The position numbers and the translations under genes were made by a program. This document shows positions 17,347 through 26,318 of a stretch of 64,000 bases of DNA, piece by piece; within the stretch, counting starts at the first letter, position 1; every line of letters begins with the position of its first letter. Location: the NCBI RefSeq assembly GCF_012275445.1, contig NZ_JAAZQK010000006.1, forward strand, positions 124,001 through 188,000, in the 5' to 3' direction. The notes under the pieces are model-generated. The model did no database searches. It had not been told where the DNA came from and saw nothing but the letters and a program-made list of their open reading frames with translations. The DNA is from Rhizobacter sp. SG703 (lineage in GTDB: Bacteria > Pseudomonadota > Gammaproteobacteria > Burkholderiales > Burkholderiaceae_C).

Positions 17347-18348
17347 ATGAACACCTTCACGCTGAACCGCGCCCCCCTCACGCTGGCCGGCCTGGTCGCC
17401 CTGGCGCTCGTCGCCGGCCCGGCCTGCGCGCAATCCACGCCGTTCGACGGCCCGGGGGATGCACCGCGCAATGCGGTGTCGTCCGCCAACCCGGCCGCAC
17501 CCGCCGCGTCGGCCGCGGCACCGGCCCCTGCACGCCGCGTGGCGGCCGCTACCCCGCGCATCCAGGCACGGGCCGCCAACCAGGCGCGCCCCGGCGAGCC
17601 GGCGCTGAGCTGCCGCACGATCAACTGGCAGCGCGGCGACATCATCCGGCTGCAGGCGCAGCCCTTCAAGCAGATCCACGTCGCGCTGCCCGAGGCCGGC
17701 ATCGACGTGATCATGGGCGACAAGGAGCTGTGGGCGCTCGACTGGATCAACAGCCGCATCTTCATCAAGCCGACCAGCCGCTCCAGCGAAGGCCGCTCGA
17801 CGACGATCTCGGCCATCGGCCAGAGCGGCAACGCGTACGAGTTCCTGGTGACGCGCGTGCCGGAGAACCTGGAGATCTCGCACTGCGTCTACATCCAGGC
17901 CGACCCGGGGCTGATCTCGCGCGGCGCCTGGGCGCGCGCCGGCGAGCAGCGCAGCGACGGCTCGTATTCGCAGGATGCGCGGCAGGAGGTCAGCGCGCTG
18001 CGCGAGCGCAACGCCGGGCTGGAGCGCCAGGCGCGCGATTCGATGAAGGCCTACCGCAAGAAGCTGAACAGCAACTACGGCTGGGAGAGCGGGCTGTTCT
18101 CGCGCTGGACCGCCGGCGAGATCGAATCGGTGTACGACGACGGCCGCTTCACCTATGTGCGCATGAAGGAAGGCGCGCAGGGGCTCGCGTCGATCATGGC
18201 CGAGCTGGACGGCAAGGCGGTGCTGCTCGACTACGGCTACGACGAGCCGACGCGCACCTACCAGATCAGCGGCCTGTTCCCGAAGTTCACGCTGTACTCG
18301 GGCAAGCAGACCCTCAGCATCACCCGCAAGGGCGAACGGGAGTCGTGA
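17347..18348 (+). CDS. virB9: T4SS outer-membrane core protein VirB9
   Basis: Predicted 333 aa with a signal peptide ending 'PACAQS'. An Ala/Pro-rich linker is followed by a VirB9/TrbG-like beta domain with 'KQIHVALPEAGIDVIMGDKELWALDWINSRIFIKP'. An insert 'RQEVSALRERNAGLERQARDSMKAYRKKL' looks like a coiled coil. The C-terminal 'YVRMKEGAQGLASIMAELDGKAVLLDYGY' is the expected final domain. An in-frame ATG 18 bases upstream is possible. The stop overlaps the virB10 start (TGATG). Confidence 0.82.
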   Translation: MNTFTLNRAPLTLAGLVALALVAGPACAQSTPFDGPGDAPRNAVSSANPAAPAASAAAPAPARRVAAATPRIQARAANQARPGEPALSCRTINWQRGDIIRLQAQPFKQIHVALPEAGIDVIMGDKELWALDWINSRIFIKPTSRSSEGRSTTISAIGQSGNAYEFLVTRVPENLEISHCVYIQADPGLISRGAWARAGEQRSDGSYSQDARQEVSALRERNAGLERQARDSMKAYRKKLNSNYGWESGLFSRWTAGEIESVYDDGRFTYVRMKEGAQGLASIMAELDGKAVLLDYGYDEPTRTYQISGLFPKFTLYSGKQTLSITRKGERES

Positions 18349-19784
18349 TGAGCCAAGCACCCACCCCACCCCGCACCCCGCCGGCCGGCGCCGCTGCGCA
18401 GGCCTTCGACGACAGCGTGCCGCCGACCCAGCCGCCGGGCGCCGACGAGCAGGTGTCGCAGCACGGCAAGCGCGTGGTGATCGTCGGCGCGGTGCTCGGC
18501 GGCCTGATCGTCGGCGGGCTGCTGGTCGATTCGCTGCGCAGCCCGCCGAAGCCGGTCGCCGCGGTGGCCGATACCGGCAAGCCGCCGCCGCAGGACCCGT
18601 TCGTCGACTTCGAAGCCAAGCAGCGCGTCGAGGCGGCGCGGCTGGAGACCGAGCGGCAGAAGAAGCTCGCGCTGGAGCGAGCGCGCGCCGAAGCGCAGCG
18701 CGAGGCGCCGCCGCCGTCGGCTGCCGCGCCGCGTTCGCCCGAGCAGGACCTGCGCGAGACCGCGCGCATGGAAGACCTGAAGCGCTCGCTCGCCGCGGTC
18801 AGCTCGCACGAGATGCTGGTGTCGAACCCGCGCTCGCCGCGCGATCCGAAGGAGGCGCCGCGGCGCACCGGTGCCACCACCGGGGCCGCCGGCGGCGTGC
18901 CGGCTGCCGGCACCGCGGCGGCCGGCAGCGTCGCGGCGGCCGCGGTGGCGGCGGACGCACAGACCGGCCAGGCGCCATCGACGCTGACGCGGCTGCGCCA
19001 GGCCATCGACCGCGTGCGGGGCGGCAGCGGCGCCGGCGACGAGGCGAGCCGCTACGTGCGCGACCTCGGCGGCGCGCAGGCGTCGGGCGCGATCGTCGGC
19101 CAGACGGCCACCGCACGGCGCGAGCGCGGCGATGCGCAGCGCGAAGGCGAGTACCTGGTGCCGGTCGGCACGGTGATGGCGGCGGTGCTCGACATCGAGG
19201 TCAACTCCGACTGGGAGGGCCGCTGGCGCGCGCTGATCGCCCGCGACATCTACGACCTGAACCAGGACGTGATCCTGATCCCGAAGGGCACGCGCGTGCT
19301 CGGCAGCTCGGCCCGGCCGAAGCCGGTCAACGAGGCGATCAACGAGCGCATGGCGCTGATCGCGCAGTGGCTGGTGCTGCCGAACGGCGCGCGCATCGAC
19401 CTGTCGCGCAGCGCGATGCTCGACGGTGCCGGCGTCGCCGCGCTGGAGGGCGACGTGAACCGGCATTTCCTCGCGACGCTCGGCGGCGTCGCGGCGTATG
19501 GCGTGATCGGCGGGCTGGCCGCGACCCGGGCGGTGCGCTCGACCAGCAACGACACCAACCTCGCGGTCAGCGTGCTGGCCGGGCGCGACGCCGGCGCCGA
19601 GATCGCGGCCGGGCTGGCCGACGTGGGCCGGCGCGTCGCGTCGCGCTACCTGAACCTGGTGCCGACCATCGTCGTGAAGCCGGGCACGCCGATGAACGTG
19701 TTCCTCGACGACGAACTGTTCCTGCGGGCCTGGGCGCCGATCGACGAGTTCGCGCCGGCGGTGGCACCGCAGTCGATGCGGTGA
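18348..19784 (+). CDS. virB10: T4SS core protein VirB10 (TrbI-like)
   Basis: Predicted 478 aa. A cytoplasmic tail, a single membrane helix ('[21 protein letters not shown]', about residues 44-64), a Pro/Ala and charged-helix linker, then the conserved TrbI/VirB10 beta-barrel domain. The latter includes '[35 protein letters not shown]', '[11 protein letters not shown]' and the final '[18 protein letters not shown]'. VirB10 spans both membranes and senses the energy state of the ATPases. Confidence 0.92.
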   Translation: MSQAPTPPRTPPAGAAAQAFDDSVPPTQPPGADEQVSQHGKRVVIVGAVLGGLIVGGLLVDSLRSPPKPVAAVADTGKPPPQDPFVDFEAKQRVEAARLETERQKKLALERARAEAQREAPPPSAAAPRSPEQDLRETARMEDLKRSLAAVSSHEMLVSNPRSPRDPKEAPRRTGATTGAAGGVPAAGTAAAGSVAAAAVAADAQTGQAPSTLTRLRQAIDRVRGGSGAGDEASRYVRDLGGAQASGAIVGQTATARRERGDAQREGEYLVPVGTVMAAVLDIEVNSDWEGRWRALIARDIYDLNQDVILIPKGTRVLGSSARPKPVNEAINERMALIAQWLVLPNGARIDLSRSAMLDGAGVAALEGDVNRHFLATLGGVAAYGVIGGLAATRAVRSTSNDTNLAVSVLAGRDAGAEIAAGLADVGRRVASRYLNLVPTIVVKPGTPMNVFLDDELFLRAWAPIDEFAPAVAPQSMR

Positions 19785-19785
19785 G

Positions 19786-20349
19786 ATGAGGATGGATTCC
19801 GTGTCGGCCGATACCCCGCCTCCCTCCGCTCACCCTGAGCCTGTCGAAGGGCCCGCCGGCCCCGCGGCCCGCCTGCGCGAGCTGCTGCTGCGCCTGGCCG
19901 ACGGCGACTTCGCGCACGCCCGCCTGCGCTGGTCGCTGCTGCCGTACATCACCGCCTGCGCGCCGCTGATCGTCACCAGCGTGCTGGCGCCAGCCTGGCT
20001 CGCGTGGTTGATGGCGCTGCCGTCGGTGCTCGCGCTGTACCGCGTCACGCAGGTCCTCGACCCCGGGTTGTTCGAGGTCGGTCCGCAGCGCGGCGCGCTG
20101 GCCTATGCGCTCGCGCTGAATGCGCTGCTGGTGGTGTGGTGCCTGGCGCTCGCGCTGGCCGGCCGCGGCGTCACCGTGCCGACCACCGCGTTCGCGCACG
20201 CCGCGCTGCTGGCGCTGGCCGTCGCCCCGGCCTGCCGGCGCGACCGCGCGCGGCGCACCCGCCGCTGGCCGCTGCAGCACACCTTCATCCCGCTGGCGGT
20301 CGTGGTGCTCGCGCTGCAGGGCGTGGCCACCTGGCGGGCACCCTCATGA
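19786..20349 (+). CDS. Hypothetical membrane protein within the T4SS operon
   Basis: Predicted 187 aa with about four or five hydrophobic segments after a 55-residue cytoplasmic part. No family was recognised. The N-terminal region includes 'HPEPVEG', which is encoded by a REP element read in frame, so that part is recent sequence rather than conserved protein. Tight spacing to virB10 (1 base) and an ATGA overlap with the next gene make it a member of the T4SS operon, perhaps an inner-membrane accessory subunit. Confidence 0.65.
   Translation: MRMDSVSADTPPPSAHPEPVEGPAGPAARLRELLLRLADGDFAHARLRWSLLPYITACAPLIVTSVLAPAWLAWLMALPSVLALYRVTQVLDPGLFEVGPQRGALAYALALNALLVVWCLALALAGRGVTVPTTAFAHAALLALAVAPACRRDRARRTRRWPLQHTFIPLAVVVLALQGVATWRAPS
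19830..19855 (+). repeat. REP element inside a coding sequence
   Basis: CACCCTGAGCCTGTCGAAGG is the same unit found in the arrays at 14494-14706 and 29325-29460. Here it lies in frame near the start of the T4SS membrane-protein gene and contributes His-Pro-Glu-Pro-Val-Glu-Gly. Confidence 0.8.
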
Positions 20350-20816
20350 GCGCCGTGCTGCGCCTGTCGTGCGTGCTGGCGTGCATGCTGTCGTGCCTGC
20401 CGGCACACGCCGCGCTGTACCGCTGCCCGTCGCTGCAGGAGCCGGGCCGCAGCATCGTCACCAACCTGGTCGGCGACGCCGAGGCCCGCCAGCGCGACTG
20501 CACGCCGCTCGCGACGCGCGCCTCCGCGCTCGACGCGCCGGTCAAGCCGCTGCCCGCCGCCGCGCCCGCGCGCGCGCAGCTCGCCCCGTCCGACCGCCGC
20601 ATTCCGGTGGCGCTGCAACGCGAGCGCGACACCGACCGCCGCGCGATCATCGACGCCGAGTTGCGCACCGAACAGCAGCTGCTGGAGCGCGCCCGCGAGA
20701 TCGTGAAGGCCGCGCCCGCCGGCGATGCCGAGGCCCAGACGCAGGCCCGCCAGGCCGCGGCCCGCCATGCCGACAACGTCGATGCGCTGCAGCGAGAGCT
20801 GCAACGCCTGCGTTGA
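20346..20816 (+). CDS. Exported coiled-coil protein in the T4SS operon (DUF4124-like N-terminus)
   Basis: Predicted 156 aa. A signal peptide ends 'LPAHAA', directly followed by '[17 protein letters not shown]', which resembles the short DUF4124 beta motif. The C-terminal 60 residues are helical with heptads ('[17 protein letters not shown]...[20 protein letters not shown]'). It is probably periplasmic. It overlaps the upstream membrane-protein gene (ATGA) and precedes virB11 by 63 bases. The function is unknown; a periplasmic T4SS accessory factor is likely. Confidence 0.6.
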   Translation: MSAVLRLSCVLACMLSCLPAHAALYRCPSLQEPGRSIVTNLVGDAEARQRDCTPLATRASALDAPVKPLPAAAPARAQLAPSDRRIPVALQRERDTDRRAIIDAELRTEQQLLERAREIVKAAPAGDAEAQTQARQAAARHADNVDALQRELQRLR

Positions 20817-20879
20817 GATGAGCCCGCCGGGCCGCCCCAAGGGCGAACACCGCAGTGCGCAGCACGGAGGTACTCCACA

Positions 20880-21950
20880 GTGACGGCCAACGACCCGCAA
20901 AGCCCGCAGGCGCAGAGCGCCGTCAAGCTCCAGTGGGAGCTGGTGCGGCACTACCTGAGCCCGATCGAGCCGTACTTCCGGCTCGAGGGCGTGACCGGCA
21001 TCTTCGTGAACCGCTTCGACAGCGTCTACATCATGCGGTACGGCGAGTTCGCGCCGGTCGACGCACGCTGGAGCAACGAATTCCACTTCGTCACCGCGAT
21101 CGAGCAGATCGCCAACGCGCTCGGCCAGGAGGTGCACCCGATCGAGCGCCCGCTGCTCGACGCGCGGCTGGACGACGGCTCGCGCATCAACGCGGTGCTC
21201 GCGCCGACCGGCGTCAGCGGCAGCAACATGACGGTGCGGCTGTTCCCGAAGACCCGCTTCACCGCCGAGGCGCTGCTGGCCAGCGGCTCGTTCAACCGCG
21301 AGATGTTCCGCTACCTGCGCCTGGCGATGCTGAACCGCTTCAACGTGCTGGTCTCCGGCGGCACCGGCAGCGGCAAGACGACGCTGCTGAACGCGGTGTC
21401 GAACTTCATCCCGCCGGAGGACCGCATCGTCAGCATCGAGGACACCGCCGAGCTGCAGATCGACAGCCGGCACTGGGTGGCGCTGGAGGCGCCGCACCGC
21501 TTCGCGAAGGACGTGGAGCCGCTGACGATGAGCCGGCTGGTGAAGAACGCGCTGCGCATGGAGCCGCAGCGGCTGATCGTCGGCGAGGTGCGCGACGGCG
21601 CCGCCGCCGAGGCGTTGCTGACGGCGGCCAACACCGGCCACTCCGGCATCCTGTCGACCATCCACGCCAACAGCGCGCTCGACACCATCGACCGGCTGAC
21701 CAACCTGGCCGCGGCCGGCTTCTCGGCCATTCCGTACGAGCACGTGCAGCGCCAGGTGCGCAACAACCTCGACGTGATCGTGCATGCGCAGAAGACGCCG
21801 CACCACGGCCGGCGCATCGTCGAGATCGCCGAGCTGGACGACGGCGAGTTCCACCTGCTGTGGCGCTGGAACCACCTCGAAGGCCGGCACGACCAGGTCA
21901 AGACGCCGTCGATGCGCCGCATGCTCTACACCCGGGACGATGACGCATGA
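20880..21950 (+). CDS. virB11: T4SS ATPase VirB11
   Basis: Predicted 356 aa from a GTG start with GGAGG 10 bases upstream. Walker A GGTGSGKTT at about residues 159-167, the Asp box 'IVSIEDTAELQI', Walker B-type 'QRLIVGEVRDGAAAEALLTAANTGHSGILSTIHANSA' with the two conserved histidines. VirB11 is a hexameric cytoplasmic ATPase that switches the machine between pilus assembly and substrate transfer. It overlaps virD4 by 4 bases. Confidence 0.93.
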   Translation: MTANDPQSPQAQSAVKLQWELVRHYLSPIEPYFRLEGVTGIFVNRFDSVYIMRYGEFAPVDARWSNEFHFVTAIEQIANALGQEVHPIERPLLDARLDDGSRINAVLAPTGVSGSNMTVRLFPKTRFTAEALLASGSFNREMFRYLRLAMLNRFNVLVSGGTGSGKTTLLNAVSNFIPPEDRIVSIEDTAELQIDSRHWVALEAPHRFAKDVEPLTMSRLVKNALRMEPQRLIVGEVRDGAAAEALLTAANTGHSGILSTIHANSALDTIDRLTNLAAAGFSAIPYEHVQRQVRNNLDVIVHAQKTPHHGRRIVEIAELDDGEFHLLWRWNHLEGRHDQVKTPSMRRMLYTRDDDA

Positions 21951-23716
21951 ACGAATTGCAGGACGCGTTGAACGGCACGGTCTCGCAGGCGGTGATCGCC
22001 GCGATGCGCTGGTCCACGCCGTGGTGGTGGGTATGCACCGCGGTCGCGCTGACGACGCTCGCGCTGATCAACGTGCTGCCGTGGCGCGTGCCGCCGGCCA
22101 AGGAGGCGGAGTACGGCATCTGGGAGGTGCTGAAGATCGCGCTGCGCCGCGCGGCGGTGTATGCGCTGGTCGCGCTGGTGCTGATCTTCTGGCCCGGCAT
22201 GTACTTCGCCACCGTGGCGGCGCTCGGCAACGCGCCCGGCCAGGGCCATGTGTGGTTCGTCGACTACGTGTCGCGCCAGGCCTGGCGCTGGGGCTGGCTG
22301 CTGCCGGCCGGCCTGCTGCTCGGCTGGACCGGGCGCATCGCGTCGGCGCGCTACCTGACGCCGAAGATGTCGCGCCTGGTCCAGCGCCTGGTGGTGCGGC
22401 AGGAGGACCACAAGCAGAGCGACATCCGCAACGAGGTCGGCCGGCTGAAGGCGCGCGATTTCGACCCTCGCCGTCACCGCCGCGACGGCCAGGTGTTCAT
22501 CGGGCTCGATGCCGGCGGCAAGCCGATGTTCCTCGCGGCCGAAACCTTCCGCGCGACGCACATGCAGATCGTCGGCCCGACGCGCTTCGGCAAGGGCGTG
22601 GTGCTGGGCGTGATGCTGGAGCAGGCGATCGAGCAGGGCCATTCGGTGGTCTACATCGACCCGAAGGCCGATGCCTTCATCCCGTACATCATGGCCGAGG
22701 CCTGCGAGCGCGCCGGCCAACGCTTCATCTACATCGACCTCGGCAACGAGGACACGCGCTGGGCGCCGTTCGAGGGCGGTGCACCGCGCGACCGCCGCTC
22801 GCGCATCTGCGCCTGCTTCGGGCTCAACAACACCGGCGACGGTTCGGACTTCTACAAGTCGCGCGAGCGTGCCATCCTCGACACCATCATGCCGCGCTCG
22901 GGCACCAGCATCGCCGGGCTGCGCGCCGCGCTGGAGCAGCGCGGAGAAGACGGCAAGCCGTTGAAGGAAAGCGCAAGCCGGCTGTACGACAACCTGGTGG
23001 AGTTCGGCATGCTGCCGTCGCTGAATCCGAAGAAGGGCGGCGGCAACAAGATCGGCGAGGCACTGAAGGCCGGTGCGACGATCTACGTGCGCGGCTCGCT
23101 CGACGACCCGACGATCCGGCGCGCGACGCAGGCTTTCGTGACCGAGGTGATTCAGGAGGCACGGCGCCTCGCGCCCGAGCGCACGCGCCAGCTGACGCTC
23201 GCGATCGACGAGCTGAAGTTCATGATCTCGCAGGAGGTGAGCGATGCGCTCGCGACGATTGCCGGCTTCAAGGTGAACATGGTGCTGCTGCACCAGTCGA
23301 TCCACGACCTGCGCAGCCCGGAGGACCGCTCGCTGAACGTGCAGGCGATCGAATCGGGCGTGCTGGTGAACTGCCAGGTGAAGCTGCTGTACCGCGCGAG
23401 CGACCCGGAGACCGCCGAATGGGCGAGCCTGTTGTCGGGCACGAAGATCGTGCGCGTGACCAAATCGGCCAGCGTCGAATACAACCGTTTCGGCGGCGAG
23501 GCCTACACGCCGAAGCGGATGCTGTCGGACCTGGAGGTGCCGGTGATCTCGCCGAACGAGATGCTGAGCCTGTCGCCGCGCGTCGGCGTGCTGTATGCGC
23601 CGGAGCGGCTGGCGGAGGTGGTTTACACCTGCTTCGTGAAGGCGGACACGGCGCGGGTGCTGTACCGCAAGCCGGTGGCGAAGCTTGCGTCCGAGGAAAG
23701 CGCGACCGACGTCTGA
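21947..23716 (+). CDS. virD4: T4SS coupling protein VirD4/TraG-like
   Basis: Predicted 589 aa: three N-terminal hydrophobic segments, then a cytoplasmic ATPase. Walker A is 'GPTRFGKG' near residue 211 and Walker B 'LTLAIDELKFMI' near 420. Further conserved stretches are 'VVYIDPKADAFI' and 'QSIHDLR'. Coupling proteins recruit DNA-protein or protein substrates to the channel. The last 94 bases overlap the convergent CYTH gene. No relaxase is visible in the window, so the substrate type is open. Confidence 0.88.
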   Translation: MNELQDALNGTVSQAVIAAMRWSTPWWWVCTAVALTTLALINVLPWRVPPAKEAEYGIWEVLKIALRRAAVYALVALVLIFWPGMYFATVAALGNAPGQGHVWFVDYVSRQAWRWGWLLPAGLLLGWTGRIASARYLTPKMSRLVQRLVVRQEDHKQSDIRNEVGRLKARDFDPRRHRRDGQVFIGLDAGGKPMFLAAETFRATHMQIVGPTRFGKGVVLGVMLEQAIEQGHSVVYIDPKADAFIPYIMAEACERAGQRFIYIDLGNEDTRWAPFEGGAPRDRRSRICACFGLNNTGDGSDFYKSRERAILDTIMPRSGTSIAGLRAALEQRGEDGKPLKESASRLYDNLVEFGMLPSLNPKKGGGNKIGEALKAGATIYVRGSLDDPTIRRATQAFVTEVIQEARRLAPERTRQLTLAIDELKFMISQEVSDALATIAGFKVNMVLLHQSIHDLRSPEDRSLNVQAIESGVLVNCQVKLLYRASDPETAEWASLLSGTKIVRVTKSASVEYNRFGGEAYTPKRMLSDLEVPVISPNEMLSLSPRVGVLYAPERLAEVVYTCFVKADTARVLYRKPVAKLASEESATDV

Positions 23717-24222
23717 GCGGCCAGCAAGTCGACGTACGCCTGCTCGACCAGTTGCCCCACCGACACCTGCAGCTGCGCCATCAGCGCATGCGCCTCGGCC
23801 ACGCCCGCTTCGGCCGGCTCGCCGTCGCGCAGCACGACCTCCAGCTCCAGGAATTCGCCCAGCCCCTCCACCCGGTCGAGGTGCACGCGTGTGCGTCCCA
23901 CCAGGTACAGCGTGCGCTGCTTGCGCACCCGGCCCGCCTGCCCGTGGGCCAGGGTCAGCAGTTCGCGCAGCACCGCCGGCTCGGTGGTCGTCGAGCGGAC
24001 GTAGAACGATTCCTTCGGCCCGGCCTGGTCGCTGCGGCGGTAGAAGATCAGTTCGCCGGCGGCGTCGCTGAACGCACGCAGCTTCAGCCGGCCGTTCGCG
24101 CACTGGAAGAAGGTGTCGTCCTGCGCGATCGGCTCGGGGCCATGTTGTGCCAGCGTGGCGACGAGCGGCTCTATGCGTTCGATGCCGTCGATCCGCGCCT
24201 TGATCTCGATGTTGCGTGCCAT
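23623..24222 (-). CDS. CYTH-domain (class IV adenylate cyclase/ThTPase-like) protein
   Basis: Predicted 199 aa. It begins with the ExExK-type 'MARNIEIKARI', followed by 'DDTFFQCANGRLKLRAF', 'ELIFYRR' and 'RTRVHLDRVEGLGEFLELEVVL'. Together these form the metal- and triphosphate-binding tunnel of CYTH enzymes. The domain should end near 'QAYVDLL'; the remaining 30 residues are encoded by sequence that also encodes the end of virD4 on the other strand. This suggests the native 3' end was replaced when the T4SS arrived. The start overlaps the GNAT stop. Confidence 0.8.
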   Translation of the reverse strand: MARNIEIKARIDGIERIEPLVATLAQHGPEPIAQDDTFFQCANGRLKLRAFSDAAGELIFYRRSDQAGPKESFYVRSTTTEPAVLRELLTLAHGQAGRVRKQRTLYLVGRTRVHLDRVEGLGEFLELEVVLRDGEPAEAGVAEAHALMAQLQVSVGQLVEQAYVDLLAAQTSVALSSDASFATGLRYSTRAVSAFTKQV

Positions 24223-24728
24223 CAGCCGGTCCGCACCGTCGGGCGCAGCGCCTTGTGCATGTTGACGCCGGTGACGCCGTAGCCGAGCGACTCGTACAGG
24301 GCGCGGGCGCCGGTGTTGTGGGCATGCACATGCAGGCCGATGCTGGTGGCGCCGAACGCCACGGCGAACGGCTCCATCGCGATGAAGGCCCGCCGCGCAT
24401 GGCCCTGGCGGCGGTGCTCGGGCAGCACCTCGATGTCGAACACATACGCGCCGACACCGGCGGGGTGGCGCTGCAGCGCGATCCACAGCGCGCCGACTGC
24501 CTGCGTGCCGTCGGCGGACCAGATCTCGCAGATGTGCTGGTCGGGCGTTGCGAGGCCCAGCGGCAGCAGCCGTTCGAACTCGGCCCGCGAGCGCTCGACG
24601 GCACCGTCCGACGGCCAGCGGCCTGACGCGACGTTCAGCTCGGCATAGCCGCGCACGCTGGCCTCGACCCAGTCGGCGTAGCGCTGCGGGCGCATCGGCG
24701 CGAGCGTGGCAGGCGTGGCCGGCATCAT
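24222..24728 (-). CDS. GNAT-family N-acetyltransferase
   Basis: Predicted 168 aa. The acetyl-CoA site is 'VFDIEVLPEHRRQGHARRAFIAME', with the C-terminal 'LHVHAHNTGARALYESLGYGVTG' completing the GNAT fold. The substrate is unknown. It lies between the CYTH gene (1-base overlap) and the VOC gene (4-base overlap) in one short operon. The first of two adjacent ATG codons was taken. Confidence 0.85.
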   Translation of the reverse strand: MMPATPATLAPMRPQRYADWVEASVRGYAELNVASGRWPSDGAVERSRAEFERLLPLGLATPDQHICEIWSADGTQAVGALWIALQRHPAGVGAYVFDIEVLPEHRRQGHARRAFIAMEPFAVAFGATSIGLHVHAHNTGARALYESLGYGVTGVNMHKALRPTVRTG

Positions 24729-25114
24729 GCCGCCACCTCGCCTTCGGGGCCGGCCAGCACGACGACGTAGCCGTCGGGATCGCGCAGCCAGATCTCGCGC
24801 TGGCCGACGTTCGGGTTCAGCTCGGGCCCTTCGAGCACCTGGGCGGCCTGCTGGCGCACGCGCAGCACGGCGGCGTCGAAATCGTCGGTGCGGAACCACA
24901 GCAGCATGCCGTTGCCGCGCGCTCGGACATCGGGCCGCCCGAGGTGCGGGTGGTGGCGGGTGTCCCAGGGCCGCATCCGCATCACGACGCGCTCGCCGCT
25001 CAGCAGCTTTTCATCGTGGACACCGGCGGCACTGCTGCGCAGCCCCAGCACGGTCTGGTACCAGTGGCGGCTCGATTCGAGATCGCGCACGGCGATCAGG
25101 GGCTCAGGAGACAT
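24725..25114 (-). CDS. VOC (glyoxalase/bleomycin-resistance) superfamily protein
   Basis: Predicted 129 aa, one VOC module pair: 'PLIAVRDLESSRHWYQTVLGL' at the start and 'REIWLRDPDGYVVVLAGP' at the end, with metal-ligand candidates His/Glu. Such proteins are small metal-dependent lyases, dioxygenases or drug-binding proteins, and the specific reaction cannot be read here. It is the first gene of the VOC-GNAT-CYTH operon. Confidence 0.82.
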   Translation of the reverse strand: MSPEPLIAVRDLESSRHWYQTVLGLRSSAAGVHDEKLLSGERVVMRMRPWDTRHHPHLGRPDVRARGNGMLLWFRTDDFDAAVLRVRQQAAQVLEGPELNPNVGQREIWLRDPDGYVVVLAGPEGEVAA

Positions 25115-25195
25115 GGGGAACGACGGGCTGGCCTCGACCGGGCCACTATGTCACAGCCGTTCCGCCCAGGTCATGCGGATTTCGCAAGCGGCGCG

Positions 25196-25678
25196 TCAAA
25201 AGTAGTGCAGCGCGGCCCAGCCGAGCACCACCGGCGCGGCCACCAGCAGCGCGGCCAGCCCCAGGCAGCCGCGCTTCGCATCGGCGCCCGCCGACGCCGG
25301 CGCAGGCGGCTGCACGCGCTTGGCGGCTTCGGCCAGCTGCGCCTGCTTCGCCTGGTGGGCGTCGCGGCGGGCCAGCATCTCGCCGGGCCCGTGCGTGCGG
25401 TTCTGGATCACCGATTGCGAGCCGCGCCAGCGCGTGTGGCAGGCGCTGCAGAAGAACTGCCGCGCGCCTTGTTCGTAGGCGAGCAACGTGCGGCGCGAAT
25501 GCGTGAATTGCTTGGTGCAGTTGGCGCAGGTGAAGCGCAGGTTGGCCGGGCCGCGGGCTGCGCGGCCGCCGCCGCCGCGGGTGCGGGTCTGGCGGCGGCG
25601 GGCGCGCAAGTACCACAGGCCGGCGGCAAAGGCGACTGCGGCGACCACCGCCGCGAACAGTTCGGGACTGAATTCCAT
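25196..25678 (-). CDS. Membrane-anchored zinc-ribbon protein
   Basis: Predicted 160 aa. An N-terminal membrane helix (residues 7-25) and basic stretch, then a treble-clef-like 'FTCANCTKQFTHSRRTLL' and 'QFFCSACHTRWRG', i.e. two CxxC pairs. A second hydrophobic segment ends the protein. The family is not named; the CxxC pairs probably hold zinc on the cytoplasmic side. An 80-base gap with no clear signals separates it from the VOC gene. Confidence 0.65.
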   Translation of the reverse strand: MEFSPELFAAVVAAVAFAAGLWYLRARRRQTRTRGGGGRAARGPANLRFTCANCTKQFTHSRRTLLAYEQGARQFFCSACHTRWRGSQSVIQNRTHGPGEMLARRDAHQAKQAQLAEAAKRVQPPAPASAGADAKRGCLGLAALLVAAPVVLGWAALHYF

Positions 25679-25824
25679 GACGAACGCGATGCTAGCGGCT
25701 TGCGGGGCCGCGCGACGCCACCGCGGGTTCGCACCGGTAAGGGGCGTGTCGAAATGCCTGTGGATGGGGGGCGCCTTGTCCCGGTTGCTCGATGTCGATC
25801 GGCGCGATTCTGCCGCGCGGCGCA

Positions 25825-26238
25825 TCAGGGTCGGCGCAGTTCCTTGCGCACGACCAGCTTCAACCCCGACCACACCTGGTCGACCGCGCAGACCTTGATG
25901 TCGACGTAGCCCAGCGGCAGCGCGAGTTCGCGGATCGTGCCTTCGGTGATGTCGGTCGGCACCTTCGACGCCTTCTTGGGCCACGAGATCCACAGCGCCG
26001 CGTCGGGCCTGAGCGTCTTGCGCAGCGCCTGCAGCTGCGACGCCAGGTCGACGCGTGCAGCGACGAAGACATGCGCGATGTCGGTCGCGCCCGTCGCCTG
26101 GTTCGTGAACACGATGCCCGACGGCAGCGGCAGCAGCAGCGCCCGATGGCCGGGCGGTTCGCCGAGGAGCGCGACCGTGCAGCCTTCTTTCAGGCCGAGC
26201 TTCCTGGCGAGCGGTGTGCCGGAGTAGCCAGCCGTCAC
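25825..26238 (-). CDS. DUF3052 family protein
   Basis: Predicted 137 aa from a GTG. 'GYSGTPLARKLGLKEGCTVALLGEP' is the typical opening of DUF3052, and 'LRPDAALWISWPKKASKVPTDITEGTIRELALPLGYVDIKVCAVDQVWSGLKLVVRK' is its well-conserved second half. The function is unknown; the fold is probably methyltransferase-like without the full cofactor loop. It stands alone, with about 150 bases without a gene downstream. Confidence 0.82.
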   Translation of the reverse strand: MTAGYSGTPLARKLGLKEGCTVALLGEPPGHRALLLPLPSGIVFTNQATGATDIAHVFVAARVDLASQLQALRKTLRPDAALWISWPKKASKVPTDITEGTIRELALPLGYVDIKVCAVDQVWSGLKLVVRKELRRP

Positions 26239-26318
26239 GTGCAGCCTCGCTCCTTCAGGTCATCGGGCATGGGCAGCACGCTACCAAACTTCGGCAGCAG
26301 CGCCAAGCCGGAACCCGA

